Positions 1-10,939 of a DNA stretch of 64,000 nt are shown in pieces. The notes below the pieces were generated by a model that saw only the letters and a program-made list of their open reading frames with translations, had not been told where the DNA came from and ran no database searches. Positions within the stretch are counted from its first letter, which is position 1. The number at the start of each line of letters is the position of its first letter. Position numbers and translations under genes: made by a program. Source of the stretch: Pezicula radicicola (Eukaryota; Ascomycota; Leotiomycetes; Helotiales; Dermateaceae); the NCBI GenBank assembly GCA_003008705.1, contig PDUO01000061.1, forward strand, positions 73,640-137,639. Reading direction: 5' to 3'.

Positions 1-479
1 TTATTAAATTATTATTAATTTTATATTAATTTTATTATATACTTTTATTTTTTATATTAAAATTATCTTAAAATCTCTTATTTAGACTATCTTATATCTC
101 TCCTTCTTATAGTCTTTTTATATAAAGTCTAAGAGGGTATATTAACTTATAATTATATATTATTATTATATATCTTTATTTTTAGTAGTTATAGTACCTA
201 TAGATCCCTCTATACTAACTATTTAGTTTAGTCTATTCTAGACTATTATAGTACGATTTTTAGACAAAGGGTATAGTACCTTAATAGTCTTATTTTATAT
301 AGATTTAGACCTATTCTAAGGGCTAATCCTTTAATATATAAACCCGACTTACCTCCTACCTAATAGGGGTAAGTAATTAAGCCTTTATTTATAATTTTTA
401 CCACCTTCTGTAATTCTACTATATCTAATATATTTAATGTAATCAAGGGTTTATACTACTATTTTAGTGTTTCAACAAT
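1..479. repeat. AT-rich, RIP-like block
   Basis: This stretch is strongly AT-rich with many TATA-type runs and no open reading frame. It looks like repeat DNA worn by RIP, and it grades into the pogo transposase fossil that follows. I see no gene in it. Confidence 0.6.
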
Positions 480-1110
480 ACTTAGTTCATGTATATAAGG
501 AGTCCATATTCTATATAAAAATGGGCACTCAGAATAGAACCAATTGCCAATATCCTTCATTTTGACCAACACTCTATTATCTCCAATCACATCAGCCATA
601 CAACCCTTTTCGTCCATACTATAGATATCGCAGAGTTGGATATCCTTGTCTTAAATGATCTTTTCTTTGAGAAGGAAATAGCATCAAATCTTCCCTGCAT
701 CTTGTGACATAGCACGAGACTTATCAAGTGGAGGGATAAATGTCGACTTCATATTAGGATGACGATGGAGCTATTTTTACACCTAATTCTTTCCAAGCTC
801 TTTGAGATCACCTGTAGCAACAAGTATCTCCTTTGCCATCTTCCGAAGCTGAGTAACCCTTGCCGTACATCCTCAATCTACTAGTTGTTGGCGCCACCTT
901 ACAAGCTCATTCTCTTCGATAGTGAACCTCTGCCTCCTTTTCATAGCCTCGGCATAACTTCTGACTCCATTGATACAGCGTAGGAGTGTTGATCGACTTG
1001 CGCCATGGCGCCTAGCAGTACATCTTTGAGAAACGATACCATCCCGAGTTTTATTTGCTTGTAAATGAGCTCCAAGGGCAGCCAGAATGAGGTGAGAAGA
1101 CAGTATTGGC
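480..1110 (-). pseudogene. Fossil pogo/Fot1-type transposase
   Basis: Reading the minus strand from about 1110 downwards gives a psq-like helix-turn-helix (RRHGASRSTLLRCINGV) followed by the stretch EENELVRWRQQ, typical of the DNA-binding half of pogo/CENP-B-like transposases. Further on, near 600-630, IYSMDEKGCMADVI matches the conserved 'DEKGF' start of the DDE domain. Stops and frame changes interrupt it, and the catalytic half is missing or dissolved in the AT-rich block at 1-479. In live elements this enzyme cuts and pastes the transposon at TA sites. This copy cannot be active. Confidence 0.75.
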
Positions 1111-1361
1111 AGGCGTTCAACTTCGCCCCGTCTTCAAGTTGACACTCTCTTCTGTAGCATTGATAGCACTATGGTTCGTAGCTAACTGTAAGTGTCAGCT
1201 TAGTAATTTCTCCAACGATAATATAACATAATAATAGTGCTTCGACTTGTTGGCGGTCGGCTTTCACCGGTGCTAGGAGAATAGATATACCCAACCAATC
1301 TTCCAAGTTCAAAAGGATTTAGAGTACTAGATCTTAACAACTGATGCACCTGTAAAGTGTG

Positions 1362-1685
1362 CTAGAATCTGCTCGTTCGTCTTGCCAAATGAGCTAAATA
1401 ATGTACCTGCTCGTCATAGTAGTCATTCCAACGCCTGCCAGCTGAGGGTACATATCTCTTCCACTTGTTTAAAGCAACAAGCTTCTTATAGATTTTCTTG
1501 TGATTCCTGTTCCAGTCTTGCTTTTAGTACTTTGCTGAGCAGTATGAGACCAGTTTACAAGCGCTGCATCGACTGAGATTGGAGGATACGTCCCGGCAGG
1601 AAAAGCATAGAGCTTGTTTTAACGCCAAAGTTGGGGCTTGAAACGGATCTGAGTCCGAATTAGGGCTGTGATCTTTGGATGCCAT
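1362..1685 (-). pseudogene. Broken MYND-type zinc-finger gene
   Basis: The frame starts at ATG 1685 (MASKDH) and reaches a MYND finger: CFSC, then CSAC, then SYCSAKY. A TAA stop at 1524-1526 follows at once. The same frame continues past the stop with KQDWNRNHKKIY and about 30 more residues to the stop at 1362. MYND fingers bind two zinc ions with a C-C-C-C-C-C-H-C pattern and usually mediate protein contacts. The stop is explained by CAA to TAA, and the last zinc cysteine is now tyrosine (TGT to TAT). Both are RIP-type changes, so the gene is probably dead. Its normal partner domain is not visible. Confidence 0.7.
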
Positions 1686-1689
1686 TTCT

Positions 1690-2597
1690 GAGTTGAGGTT
1701 GAATGTTGGAAGCTGTGATAAATTTGCTGTGGTCGAGAGGGGTGGTTTTAGGTAAGTAGATATGCTGTGTAACCCCAATTACGTAGACCTATCGCAATAT
1801 TGATGCTGCAGGCAGGTATCCGTTGGAAGCAGATTTCTTCCTCATCATTTGAGATGTAACTATAACAGAGCTGGATCGGAGAGCTCAAGAGATCTATAGA
1901 CATACACACGCAAAATTGGAAAGAATTTAATAGATTCCAGTTAAAGACTACGCTGGTTAACACGTGCACGGATACTTTCTTTGGAATTTGACATATTCCG
2001 AGGTACACTGTGATAGTAGTAGTAGTACAGGTGGAATCTAAGGCTTATATGAAGGAGGAAGCTGAAGAAAGTAAGAATTATATGCAGGACATCGATTTGG
2101 AAATGTAGGAATAGCTTCAATTCAAGCTTCAATTCAATTCACCTCGATTCAAATTAGTTGTATAGTAGTAAGCATCACTCGCAATCTAATTACCTAACAA
2201 ATTACTAATAAGCTCCGATCGAAGGCTATGTGGTCTATGCGGGGTTAGGATTTGGCATAGCCTACAATAAATCACAGCAGTTTTTATAACCTTTAACTTT
2301 TTAATTCAACCCAAATTCATAGTGGTTGGGAAAATAAACTTGGGTCAAGATTGATTCAAATTGATTTATTAAGGGTTCCATTTGAGTTAGGTGTACTTTC
2401 TTATTGTAAATTGTTCGAAGGTAATAAGCTCGGAATTTAGCGAACTCCGTTTACACCGGACGCCGGATGAGTCAATCGCAGAAGGATATTGTTGGATCTT
2501 AAAACTCCCACTCGCCTACTGCTTCAACAAGACAAAGGCATTAGTCTTTGGAGGAGAACATCGTCACTTGTTTCCAAAAACATTAAAGAATCCCATC
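1690..2597. other. Intergenic, no gene seen
   Basis: The short open frames here are without recognisable content and lie in AT-rich sequence. Part of it should hold the promoter of the acetyltransferase gene at 2598. Confidence 0.5.
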
Positions 2598-3326
2598 ATG
2601 GCTCAATCACCAACACCACTAAAATCGGAAATTCTACTCCGTCAGGCTAGACTCTCAGATAGTTTCCAAATGGGCATTGTGTCATACAATGCCTACATCG
2701 ATGAGCCCCTAATAAGATTCCTTGCCCCGGATCTATTGAAGTACCCCGAAACCACGAAGCGGAACAATGGATACCGCATCATGGGTCGCATGCTCTCGCC
2801 ACGCAACATAACGTATGTTGCTTACCCAGAATCAAATCCAGGCAACCTAGTCGGCCAAATCCAATTCGTGCGACTCGGAGAAAACTTCCAGAAGCCAAGC
2901 TTTCTCTTTGCCATGTGGCTGGCAGTGATAGCATGGACTCTCAAATATTGGCTTCGATTGGTCAATTGGTTGAAGCCCGACTTGAGCGAAAGCAAAGAAA
3001 ACATAGCGAAATTTGAGAGTTGGATGGAAGTTGATAACAAGCGCTATTGGGATGAGAAGGCGTTCCCTGAGCGGAAGGAGAGATGGCATGTGCAGAGCTG
3101 TCTCGTAGATCCGAATTGGCAGCGGAAGGGGATTGGGAAGCGTTTCATGGCTGAGGTTCAGAGGAGGGCTCAAGAGGAAGGAGTGGTTGTTGGAATTGAA
3201 GCCACTTCTGTAGGAGCTAGGATGTATGAGAGCGCGGGATTTGAGAGGCTCGGGGACTTGTTTGGGGATGCTTTTGAGGGTGGCACTGGTGGAGTTTACA
3301 TGTGGAGGCCAAAGAGGACCAAGTGA
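2598..3326 (+). CDS. GNAT-family N-acetyltransferase
   Basis: An intact 242-residue protein. I start it at the ATG at 2598 (MAQSPTP); the frame is open further upstream but without another good ATG. GNAT enzymes move an acetyl group from acetyl-CoA to an amine. The acetyl-CoA-binding motif A is clear at residues ~170-195 (VDPNWQRKGIGKRFMAE, with the Q-x-x-G-x-G core), and the domain closes with YESAGFERLG near the C-terminus. A hydrophobic stretch around residues 98-115 (FAMWLAVIAWTLKYWL) is an insertion before the core; it could be a helix packing on the fold or a membrane contact. No introns. The substrate cannot be told from sequence; fungal members of this type often act on small molecules. 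Neighbours are unrelated. Confidence 0.85.
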   Translation: MAQSPTPLKSEILLRQARLSDSFQMGIVSYNAYIDEPLIRFLAPDLLKYPETTKRNNGYRIMGRMLSPRNITYVAYPESNPGNLVGQIQFVRLGENFQKPSFLFAMWLAVIAWTLKYWLRLVNWLKPDLSESKENIAKFESWMEVDNKRYWDEKAFPERKERWHVQSCLVDPNWQRKGIGKRFMAEVQRRAQEEGVVVGIEATSVGARMYESAGFERLGDLFGDAFEGGTGGVYMWRPKRTK

Positions 3327-3349
3327 GTATCATTTGTAGGGGGCATCGA

Positions 3350-4238
3350 TCAAGTATCTAGGAATCAGTCGAGATTCCGGAGTGTCATTATCACTGACAT
3401 CTGTCCAATCATTTCTATTATTTTTACTCTCAGCTTCAAAATCTAGTGCTAGATCACTAAAATCCTACTATAACTCCTCCTCTTCCCCTAATTTGTCTTC
3501 GTACTCCTTAATATCTTGCGACTTACTATATTATAACATTTACTTAAACTAGTCCCCATAAACTCCTAGGGGAGCTGTCTAGCTAATATACTAATAATCA
3601 ATCTCTAGATAATTCGTAAAGGAACTTATAAGGTGATTTATATAAACCTATATACAGGATTCGGCTTAGTCTAGGTCTAAGAAATCTTCTTCCTTATAGT
3701 CTCTATCTTCTAGTTAAAGATTCACCTTATATCAAACAAGAGTAATAAAGTAACTATTACATTCCTTTACTCGAGTAGAATTTATAACGCTTTCAACTAC
3801 CTTAGCGTCTATATATATAGAGAGAGTATACCGTAGAAATATACTAAGAATCCCCTTGTCAGCCTTGCCCTAACCTATTTCTTACAACCCTTTAGTCTTA
3901 GCCTATTTTTAAAATCGATGGCTAGCTTTTTGTATAGTAGCGTTGTCTAGGTCCTTACGATCTTTGATAGTAGTAAATATTATTCCTTCGAGTAAGGTAG
4001 TAGTTATAGGTATTATATATTTGTCTAGTTGCGATAGCGTCTTTATCTTAATCTCGGTCATAAAAGCCTCCTATTCCTCCTCGTTGCCGCAAGTACAGAG
4101 GACGAACATGAAGCCCTATTTCTTCAGCCTATACCAATCAAGCGCCTCGAGAATATCAGCCATATCTAAGAGGTCGTCTGATGTTGGTGTTTAATCTATG
4201 CTGTGATTAGTTGAAGGCTGATGAGAGGAAGGGGTCAT
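3350..4238 (-). pseudogene. RIP-degraded unknown gene
   Basis: From an ATG at 4238 the minus strand reads MTPSSHQPSTNHSID, then a stop, then TPTSDDLLDMADILEALDW and KK-stop-GFMFVLCTCGNEEE-stop-EAFM. The interrupted positions are ones where TGG or CAG/CAA changed to TAG/TAA would fit. The pattern (tryptophan-glycine-phenylalanine followed by an acidic E-W-E-F segment) resembles a common multi-copy fungal family of unknown function whose members read 'WGFVVYRC.Y..DE.W..F'. The frame dissolves below about 3800. A repeated gene caught by RIP is the likely history. Confidence 0.55.
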
Positions 4239-4802
4239 GATTTGTAGGTGTGTCTATAAATATTTAAATATTTAGAGAGTAAGGAAGACTCTATGGTGGT
4301 GTGTAACAAATTCGCCTGATTTTGAAAAATTATTGGAGCTGTCTACTCCTTGGGTTGTTAACACTGGAGGAGATGTTTAATGATGATATTTCGAACGCTC
4401 CTGCCTTAATTGGCCCTTGATCCACTTCCTTCAAGCTTGAAGATATCTGTAACGATTCCTCGGGTCTCGTTGGGTTGGTGGGGTGTAATATGTTGCATTA
4501 TTTTTGATGCCTTTGATGCTCAACTGCCTAATTAGGCTAAGTGTAACGCGCAGGGGAGCCCCCCTAGCTAGTGCTATATGAATACTTATGGGGCTGTACC
4601 TCCGTACTCCGTACTCCGTAGATACTTATCCTTTCCGCTGCTGACAGTTCTGTGGAGCTCGCCCAAACTACGTTAGCGCCTCGTGATAATAAACGATAGG
4701 CGGAGAAAATATTTAAATCTGTTTATTCCCGGCTGTTCTTCATTTACCTTTCTCTGTCAATTATAAATCGATCAAAGAGAGATTTTTGCTTCAACCTCGG
4801 CA
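4239..4802. other. Intergenic with short heptamer repeat
   Basis: No gene seen. It contains three tandem copies of CTCCGTA near 4602-4620, right after GGGCTGTACCTCCGTAC, a string that also occurs near 14650. The end of this stretch is the promoter side of the glutathione transferase gene. Confidence 0.5.
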
Positions 4803-5756
4803 ATGACGGAGCTCTATATTGATGATACTCCAGCAGCGGTAAAAAACGCCACGGTAAGTGGATAGTCACCGGTTGTGCTTATTCTTTATGGCTGAATTAG
4901 CAATAGGGACTCCATTTGATCACTGAATCGACACCCAATGGAAAAAAGGTGCAAATTTTACTTGAAGAACTCAAGGATGCCTACGGCATTGAGTGGACAA
5001 CTAGCTTAATTGACCTCGAAACGGATGAGCAGAAGGAAGACTGGTTCCTACATCTCAATCCTAACGGTATAATAAACTCCAAATTTGGTCGCTAGGTACT
5101 AAACAACTGCTTCTTAGCACGAATTCCAATTCTGATAGATAATACACTGACGCCACCATTTCCTGTTATGGAATCATCCGCAGAACTTCTATATCTCTTA
5201 GATGTGTTCGACAAAAATAAAATATTCGGATTTGACAATAAGCGTGAGCATAGCGAGGCGGTGCAATGGCTTTTTTTCTGGCAAGCATCGGGCCAGCCAA
5301 ATCAAAGTCAGAACAACCATTTCAGCAAATCCGCACCCGAGAAGATCTCCTGTAAGTAATGTGATTTCAACTTTTGTCTCTCATAGAGGAGACTGTAAGA
5401 AGTGTATAAACTAACATAAATAAAAAACACTACTAGATGCCATTTCACGCTTTAGAACCGAGACTCTACGCGTCTACAATGTGTTTGAGCTCCGCCTCTC
5501 CGGACGTTATACCGGCATACCACGGGAATATCTCGCGGGAACAGGAAAAGGCAAATACAGCATCGCCGACATTGGAGCTTGGCCGTGGGTCCAATCATGG
5601 AGGCGTGCGCAATTTACTGTCGAGGAGATGGTGCAATTCCCACATTTGCTACAATGGATTGCCCGCATTGCTGTACGCCCAGCGGTCCAAAGAGGTATCT
5701 CAGACGTCTATGATAGTGAAAAGAACCCGGCGCTGCGAGTGTCGACAAAGAGGTAG
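4803..5756 (+). CDS. Glutathione S-transferase (Ure2/theta-like), four exons
   Basis: Exons 4803-4853, 4907-5066, 5118-5351 and 5437-5756 join in phase into 254 residues; all three introns (53, 51, 85 bp) are GT-AG and the third has a clear CTAAC branch site. The N-terminal thioredoxin-like half shows LHLITESTPNGKKVQILLEEL and the hallmark NPNARIPIL with the cis-proline, followed by VMESSAELLYLLD, where E-S contacts the gamma-glutamyl part of glutathione. The C-terminal helical half carries the N-capping/hydrophobic staple region YSIADIGAWPWV. Such enzymes join glutathione to electrophiles or reduce peroxides in the cytosol. Length is normal for the family and no damage is visible, unlike most of its neighbours. 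The gene ends tail-to-tail with the S41 peptidase remnant. Confidence 0.9.
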
Positions 5757-6059
5757 ATGTCGTACGTCACAGGTGGGATTGAGCCTAGCGTAATGATCTG
5801 CTACTAGAGTTGAAGCCTGTTTCGCTCATGGTAGTACCGACTCCCAGGTGTCCAGGGCTTGTAGTCAATCAGTGGCATTGAAACTACAGAGGCTGTCTAT
5901 GTACAAGAAGGTTCAATTGCTGTCTAAACTCGAAGTCTCTTGTCCAACATATGTTCGCTTCTTAAAGCTTCCTTGATCGGGTTGCTTCTGATTTTCTCTA
6001 GTTCAGAGGCAATAGTTATGACGAAGGTGATTGATGGTCAATGAGTGATGTTTGGCATT

Positions 6060-7190
6060 TGACGCTAAGAAACTGCCAAGGCTGAATTCAACGCTAAAAT
6101 ATGCTTCTGGCAGTTCAAGGAATAACATAACAAGGAAAAGAGAGAAATCCGCCTCCTCGACCATATACTGCGCCGGCAACCCATCGTTCAGATTACCCCG
6201 GAGGATGTTGTCGCCGATGTTGATCCCACTGGTAGAAGATCTTCGTATAGGAAGTGACGCGAGACGATTCAGGATAGTTGCCTGTGGGGAGTGGCGAATT
6301 CAAGTGCTGTTTGGGCATCATTCAAAATTCCTTGGAATGAGAGGCTCTCAGCTCCCTTGATTCCACCAAGACCTTGAATTGGCCAGGCTTTAGGACGACC
6401 ACCTATCGCGATTGACTTTACGCCTGCTTGGATACGCATGAACTCCGAGAACAACGTGCACGTAGACGCACAGTAACCGTCATAGAGCATAACAATGTCC
6501 TCGGCGGCGAAAGGGTGACTGAAATTTTGTCTGCTCCCGTATCCCGTGATTTCGGCCCCAAGTCCATAAGAGTCGTTACTAGTTGCTAGGGGATCATTGA
6601 TATTCTATCGGATAATGTTTGTAAAGTGATCTCCCTTATAGACATGTGAATCGAATTTGGCTCCGAAAGATTCGAATGGCTGGTTTGTAAGATTAAGGTC
6701 GCATCGATAATTGTAAAAATTCTCGTTGAGAATAATCTGATCTTCTGTCGCAGTAACTGGATTGAAGTTGGCGGATTGGGCCGAATCGATTTGTACCATA
6801 GTCAGTAGGGTATCACTTTCTCTGAGTCGAGTAAGGCCATGCTGAACGATTTGCGGAAAGAGTTATCGGAAGATATCATAGCCTTGCAAAATATAACCTC
6901 CACCATTACCTCTGAGATCAATTACGAGTACCTCCTGCTAAGAAGTATATCATTAATCAAGAGCTCGCTTCCAAGACTGAGTAAACCATCTGCCAACATG
7001 TCTTGTAGTGCTTTTGCCTATATTGAATAACATTGGATATACGAGCCACATAGTGTCTCCCGTACTTGCATCCCTTGGATTTAGCCCCTTGGTTTTGAGA
7101 TAGTTTCCCTGGATCATGACGCCTTGGCTGATGATTCGGTGGTCTCGAAAACCTGGATAAGCTTGTGGTAGTGTATGACGCTCGCAACAT
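6060..7190 (-). pseudogene. S41-type (CPAF-like) peptidase remnant
   Basis: On the minus strand EVLVIDLRGNGGGYILQGYD (about 6930-6860) and LYDGYCASTCTLFSEFM (about 6488-6438) are the core and serine-bearing segments of the S41/CPAF-like peptidase family, joined by LNLTNQPFESFGAKFDSHVYKGD and GAEITGYGSRQNFSHPFA. In-frame stops lie at 6863-6865 (TAA, from CAA) and 6605-6607 (TAG, from TGG). A frameshift near 6270 separates a C-terminal piece (INIGDNILRGNLNDGLPAQ) that reaches about 6060. The N-terminal part is missing. Live relatives are secreted or cytosolic serine peptidases of fungi. The 5' end runs directly into the NB-ARC remnant with no spacer. Confidence 0.75.
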
Positions 7191-8653
7191 GCATCATCCG
7201 TCCATACCAAAGGGAAAGATTCTTGTCAGCAACTAACTTACGCCTAACCCACCGCTGGACGGCAGTGTGTAGGTAGATTGCAGTTGACGTTTTCCGTTGC
7301 AAAAGTCCAAGCTGATCTAGATGAGATAATGCAGTTGCTAAGTTGTGTTCTGATTTTAAATCCTCCAGCTCTGGAGTATGAGCAATTAACTTGTGAAGGA
7401 AGTCGCGCTCGACAACAAGATCGAGGAAGGACAATGCGCATAGCAGTGACCAAACACCAGAGTCAAATTCCTGCAATTGTTTAAATAGATAAGCAATAGC
7501 TTTTGGACAGCAATAGGTGATCTCGGGATAATCCCGCAATATACCAAGATACTTTTCAAGGTCGCCCCCAATTGTCACGTAATAACGGGCTGCAATGCCG
7601 ATACCAAGTGGCAGGTTACTAAAACTGGTAGCAAAATCATTTGCAATGTTGCGAAGGCGTGCTTGATCGTGTATGTCTGCATTCATATGTGTTAGGAGAA
7701 TATCAATCGTGTCGGTGTGATTCGGTTGCATAAGAAAGAGGTTCCTTTCGAATCCTAGTTTGAGTCTGGCCCGATAGTCCTTTTCCGCGGTAGTGATAAT
7801 AACACTGCCGCCTGTGCTAGCTGGCAGCAGACTGCTAATTGAGGAGAGGTAATCAAGATGGCCGCCACCATCAAACACAATCAGCCAGTCTGGGTTCTCC
7901 TCCAAGTACCATTTAACTGCGATGACAGCTTCCTCGTCTGTTTTGACATTTTGTTTGAGCCCAAAAGCTGAATGAAGTCTGCGATATTCAGCCCATAGTC
8001 GGAATTTGTTGGTCGAGGACACCCAGAATATTCCAGTAGGGTATTTATCGCGATATTCACGACAATACTCTAGGACCAACGCAGACTTTCCGCTCTCGTG
8101 TTCGCTATGTATGACGGCCACAGTGGGGGAATTATCAGACCTCTGAGCCATAATTTCAGAGAGTTTTCGGAGCTCTATAGAACGATTAATCAATTTCTGG
8201 CCTGGCCGAGCGTCGAATAGAACAATCCATAAATTTTCGTGTCCTGAAATTATAACCTTCTCAGTCAAACTAATGTTTCAGAGAGATATCGGGCATTCAA
8301 GCCGACACAACAGTCTAGCTGGCGGCGTACTCACGATGTACAGGTCTCGCTGGAGAAGCATTCATCTTGGTCATCGGTATGATTTCTAGAACCTCTTTTG
8401 CAACTGCTGCAGCCGCTGCAGCGGCATACTTCTGCCAGGCATCATTCTTGTGGAAATCAGCATAGTCACAAACACCTCGTATGGTTGCACAACTAAAAAT
8501 GTTCATCAAGCCTGCAGCTTCCATTTCGACGGCAATCACACCTGGATGAGCTTCCAGAATCATAGATCTTTTGGTACCATCCTTTATGACTTGATTGCCA
8601 GAAGCAATAATACCGAAATGAACGACCGAATCATCCCGAGGGGCTCGGGTCAC
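7114..8653 (-). pseudogene. Truncated PNP_UDP-NB-ARC NLR
   Basis: The upstream part (8653-8335) matches the C-terminal half of nucleoside phosphorylase-like domains: IIASGNQVIKDGTKR, VEMEAAGLMN, RGVCDYADFHKN. A 91 bp intron (8244-8334) joins it in phase to an NB-ARC domain reading DARPGQKLINRSIELRKL, a weak P-loop (SEHESGKSAL, first glycine replaced), LIVFDGG (Walker B), GGSVIITTAEKD and LPLGIGIAARYY. Such fungal NLRs sense ligands and oligomerise. The first ~200 residues are absent because the frame stops at the AT-rich block at 8655. After WYGRMMHV (~7195) similarity ends and the sequence continues into the S41 remnant. So it is a fragment cut on both sides; the piece left is free of stops. 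Confidence 0.75.
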
Positions 8654-8654
8654 A

Positions 8655-9000
8655 ATTTTATATTTTAATTAAAGTTTTTTTTAATTTAAATAAAAGTTAA
8701 AATATAAATTATTTAATTTTTATTATTATTTTTAATAAAATATATATAAAATAATTATATTACTTAAATTAATCTTTTAAAGTTAATAAAATAATTAAAA
8801 TAATTAAAAAGTATAAAAATTTAATTAATTTTTTAATTTTTTAAAGTATTATAACTTATATTTTAGAAAGATACTAACTTCTTATAGCTACTACCTATAA
8901 AGCTATAACCCTTTAAGGTCTAATTAGTTTTATCTACTATAGACGTTATAATCCTCTATAGCATTTACTAAGAACAAGGACTTTTAAGGGTGGGCTCGTT
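8655..9000. repeat. AT-rich RIP-like insertion that truncates the NLR
   Basis: Almost pure A/T up to about 8870, without reading frames. It abuts the NLR remnant sharply at 8655. It is most simply a transposon remnant eroded by RIP, whose insertion or recombination removed the NLR start. No terminal repeats can be made out. Confidence 0.6.
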
Positions 9001-9272
9001 AGGCTCACCCTAACCCACTGCTCTTACTGCACCGCCACAGCTTAGGATACTTACCTACAACTCACCTGTATTTAAACTTAATTAATCAGTCCTAATTATA
9101 GATGTGCAATTTACCCTTGCTTAAGTTTTTCATTAACTCTATGTGAAATTCAACTTCGACTCCTCTTCTGGGCACATCATCGTGTTTGTACCAATCCATT
9201 CATTACCTGCCGGACTTCTAATGTGCGTCAGCCGCCTCTTGACCAACCTGGTCTATCGTGGATGTCTTCGAT
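9001..9272. other. Intergenic, no gene seen
   Basis: No coding signal. This is the 3' flank of the tail-anchored protein gene. Confidence 0.5.
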
Positions 9273-10499
9273 TCAGCTGCCACCAAACCATGACTTCATA
9301 AGTTGCTGAAAGACGTACATCCCCACGATTCCAAGAGCCACGTACAGCCATGCGGAAGTTTGAGTCGACGGCAAGATATCATATCCTCCTTCTTGGGAAT
9401 GAGTGAATGCATTCGTGCCGGCAGCAAAAGCAGCCTCGGCTGGCGCTTTCGCTTCTCCTTTGTCTGCATTTTTCTTCACCTCGTCTCTCGTCATCTTCTC
9501 TTCCTCTTCCTGTCGCTTCTTCTCTTCTTCCTCCTGTCTCTTCTTCTCTCCGGCCTCCTTGGCTTTCTTCCTCTCCTGCCTCTCCTTCTTCAGATCTTCA
9601 AAGCGTTCACGCATGCTCATGTACATGATATCGTCTCTCAGGCTCGTTGCGTGGAGGTTGTTCTTGTCGATGTTGAAATCTCCGCTCTCGCTGGGTTCGT
9701 CTGGATGGTAGACGACGGCTTCGTCCCCTGAAGTGTTCTTCCACGCCCTTTCCTGAAATTCTCTCTTAGCCTTCGACCAGAAACCCTTGTCGACCTCTAT
9801 CTTCATGGTGCTCTTGAAAGTTTGTTCTGACCTTGGCCCAGGCTTCTTCCTCGCCAGGATAGGTCGCTTTAGGAGAACGGCAACCTGGAGCATGCGACAG
9901 ATTCCTCGTGGGTCCTTTGGGTTTTCCTTGAGAATCCATCTAACGGAGTTATATCCGCCCTTGTTTTTAAGACCTTCCATTCGGCTAATACCGTCGACCG
10001 AGGTGTGATACTCCAAATCCTTGGCCACCTTTTCTTCGTGATTTGCCTCGAGGCCTGCGTTGGCGGGAGCAAAGCTGGCGCCGATGTTGCCTTTTACTCC
10101 GATGGTCCTCTCGAGCTTGAGCATGACAGGATCCGAGGTCCAACCTGCATCTGGCGCGATGTCTGCAACCTCGACATCGATAGCTGGATCATCACTTGTG
10201 AATGTCCAGTCGATCTTTACATTCTTGAAGCGCTTCTCGTCCGACGGTATAAATCGGAAGCTGGCAATCAGAAGCGTTGCATCGTCACCACCCCCATTCT
10301 TTATTTTTCCATGAACTACCTCCAGTAAAGTCGCCGTCACCATAAGATTTTTGCCCTTGCTCACCATTACGGGTCGGTTGAACTGCCCATCCTCGTTGGT
10401 CATGTTAACCCGGTAGGAGCTACCCTCGCCCTCCCCACTGAGATCGAACTCAGTATGATCAAAGAAGTCACTCTCAAACTCCATGGTGAGTGGAGACAT
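9273..10499 (-). CDS. Tail-anchored protein with beta-rich N-domain and coiled coil
   Basis: An intact, intronless 408-residue protein starting at ATG 10499. Residues ~1-235 look like a globular beta-rich domain: alternating strands such as KNVKIDWTFTSDD, VADIAPDAGW and YNSVRWILKENPKDPRGI. I know this last pattern (W-x-L-x-EN-x(4)-GI, then AVLLKR) from fungal proteins without assigned function. Residues ~285-345 are a highly charged K/E/R coiled coil (KKRQEEEEKK). The C-terminus has one hydrophobic helix, WLYVALGIVGMYVFQQLM, followed by only nine residues, which is the layout of a tail-anchored membrane protein with the body in the cytosol. It is divergently paired with the subtilisin gene at 10940, 440 bp away. 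It does not look like a gasdermin by eye. Function unknown. Confidence 0.8.
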   Translation of the reverse strand: MSPLTMEFESDFFDHTEFDLSGEGEGSSYRVNMTNEDGQFNRPVMVSKGKNLMVTATLLEVVHGKIKNGGGDDATLLIASFRFIPSDEKRFKNVKIDWTFTSDDPAIDVEVADIAPDAGWTSDPVMLKLERTIGVKGNIGASFAPANAGLEANHEEKVAKDLEYHTSVDGISRMEGLKNKGGYNSVRWILKENPKDPRGICRMLQVAVLLKRPILARKKPGPRSEQTFKSTMKIEVDKGFWSKAKREFQERAWKNTSGDEAVVYHPDEPSESGDFNIDKNNLHATSLRDDIMYMSMRERFEDLKKERQERKKAKEAGEKKRQEEEEKKRQEEEEKMTRDEVKKNADKGEAKAPAEAAFAAGTNAFTHSQEGGYDILPSTQTSAWLYVALGIVGMYVFQQLMKSWFGGS

Positions 10500-10939
10500 A
10501 TTGCTACAGCGGTTCCTATCAGTTCGAAGAAGATGATAAAACTTGAAGATTGACTATAAAATTCGCGCAGTTATCGTGGTGAATGCGGCTGGCACAAAGA
10601 CTATAAAGATTGAAAAGCTAGCAGAACAACCACTTTCCTATCAAATCCAATGCAACGTTTCACTAAAAAAGAAAGGAGAAAACTACCAGCCTGATTCTCT
10701 CACCTTTTCTCGAAAGACATAGGAACACGGAGGGCAGGCAACTTTTAGCGACCTCTAACCCTGCATGGAGCTGACCCGGCATTGGGGGGCGGAAGATCAG
10801 CCTGTCAGCTGCAAAGGAGTGCGGGATGCGCTGAGATTAGAGAATTGCCAAGTTGAGCGCTACACCCTGGTTTGTTCTAATTTCACTTTTCTGTTTCCCA
10901 GCAAGACAGTGCACTGTGTCCATTGTCAAATTTCTCATC
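10500..10939. promoter_or_regulatory. Shared divergent promoter region
   Basis: A 440 bp gap separates the two start codons of the head-to-head genes, so both promoters must lie here. No specific operator can be named. Co-expression of the pair is an inference from the arrangement. Confidence 0.45.

Noticed and set aside
2391..2597. Extended N-terminus for the acetyltransferase
   Set aside because: The upstream part of the frame has no ATG and does not resemble the family; the ATG at 2598 fits.
9303..9731. Plus-strand Ser/Leu-rich frames
   Set aside because: They mirror the Lys/Glu-rich coiled coil of the minus-strand protein.
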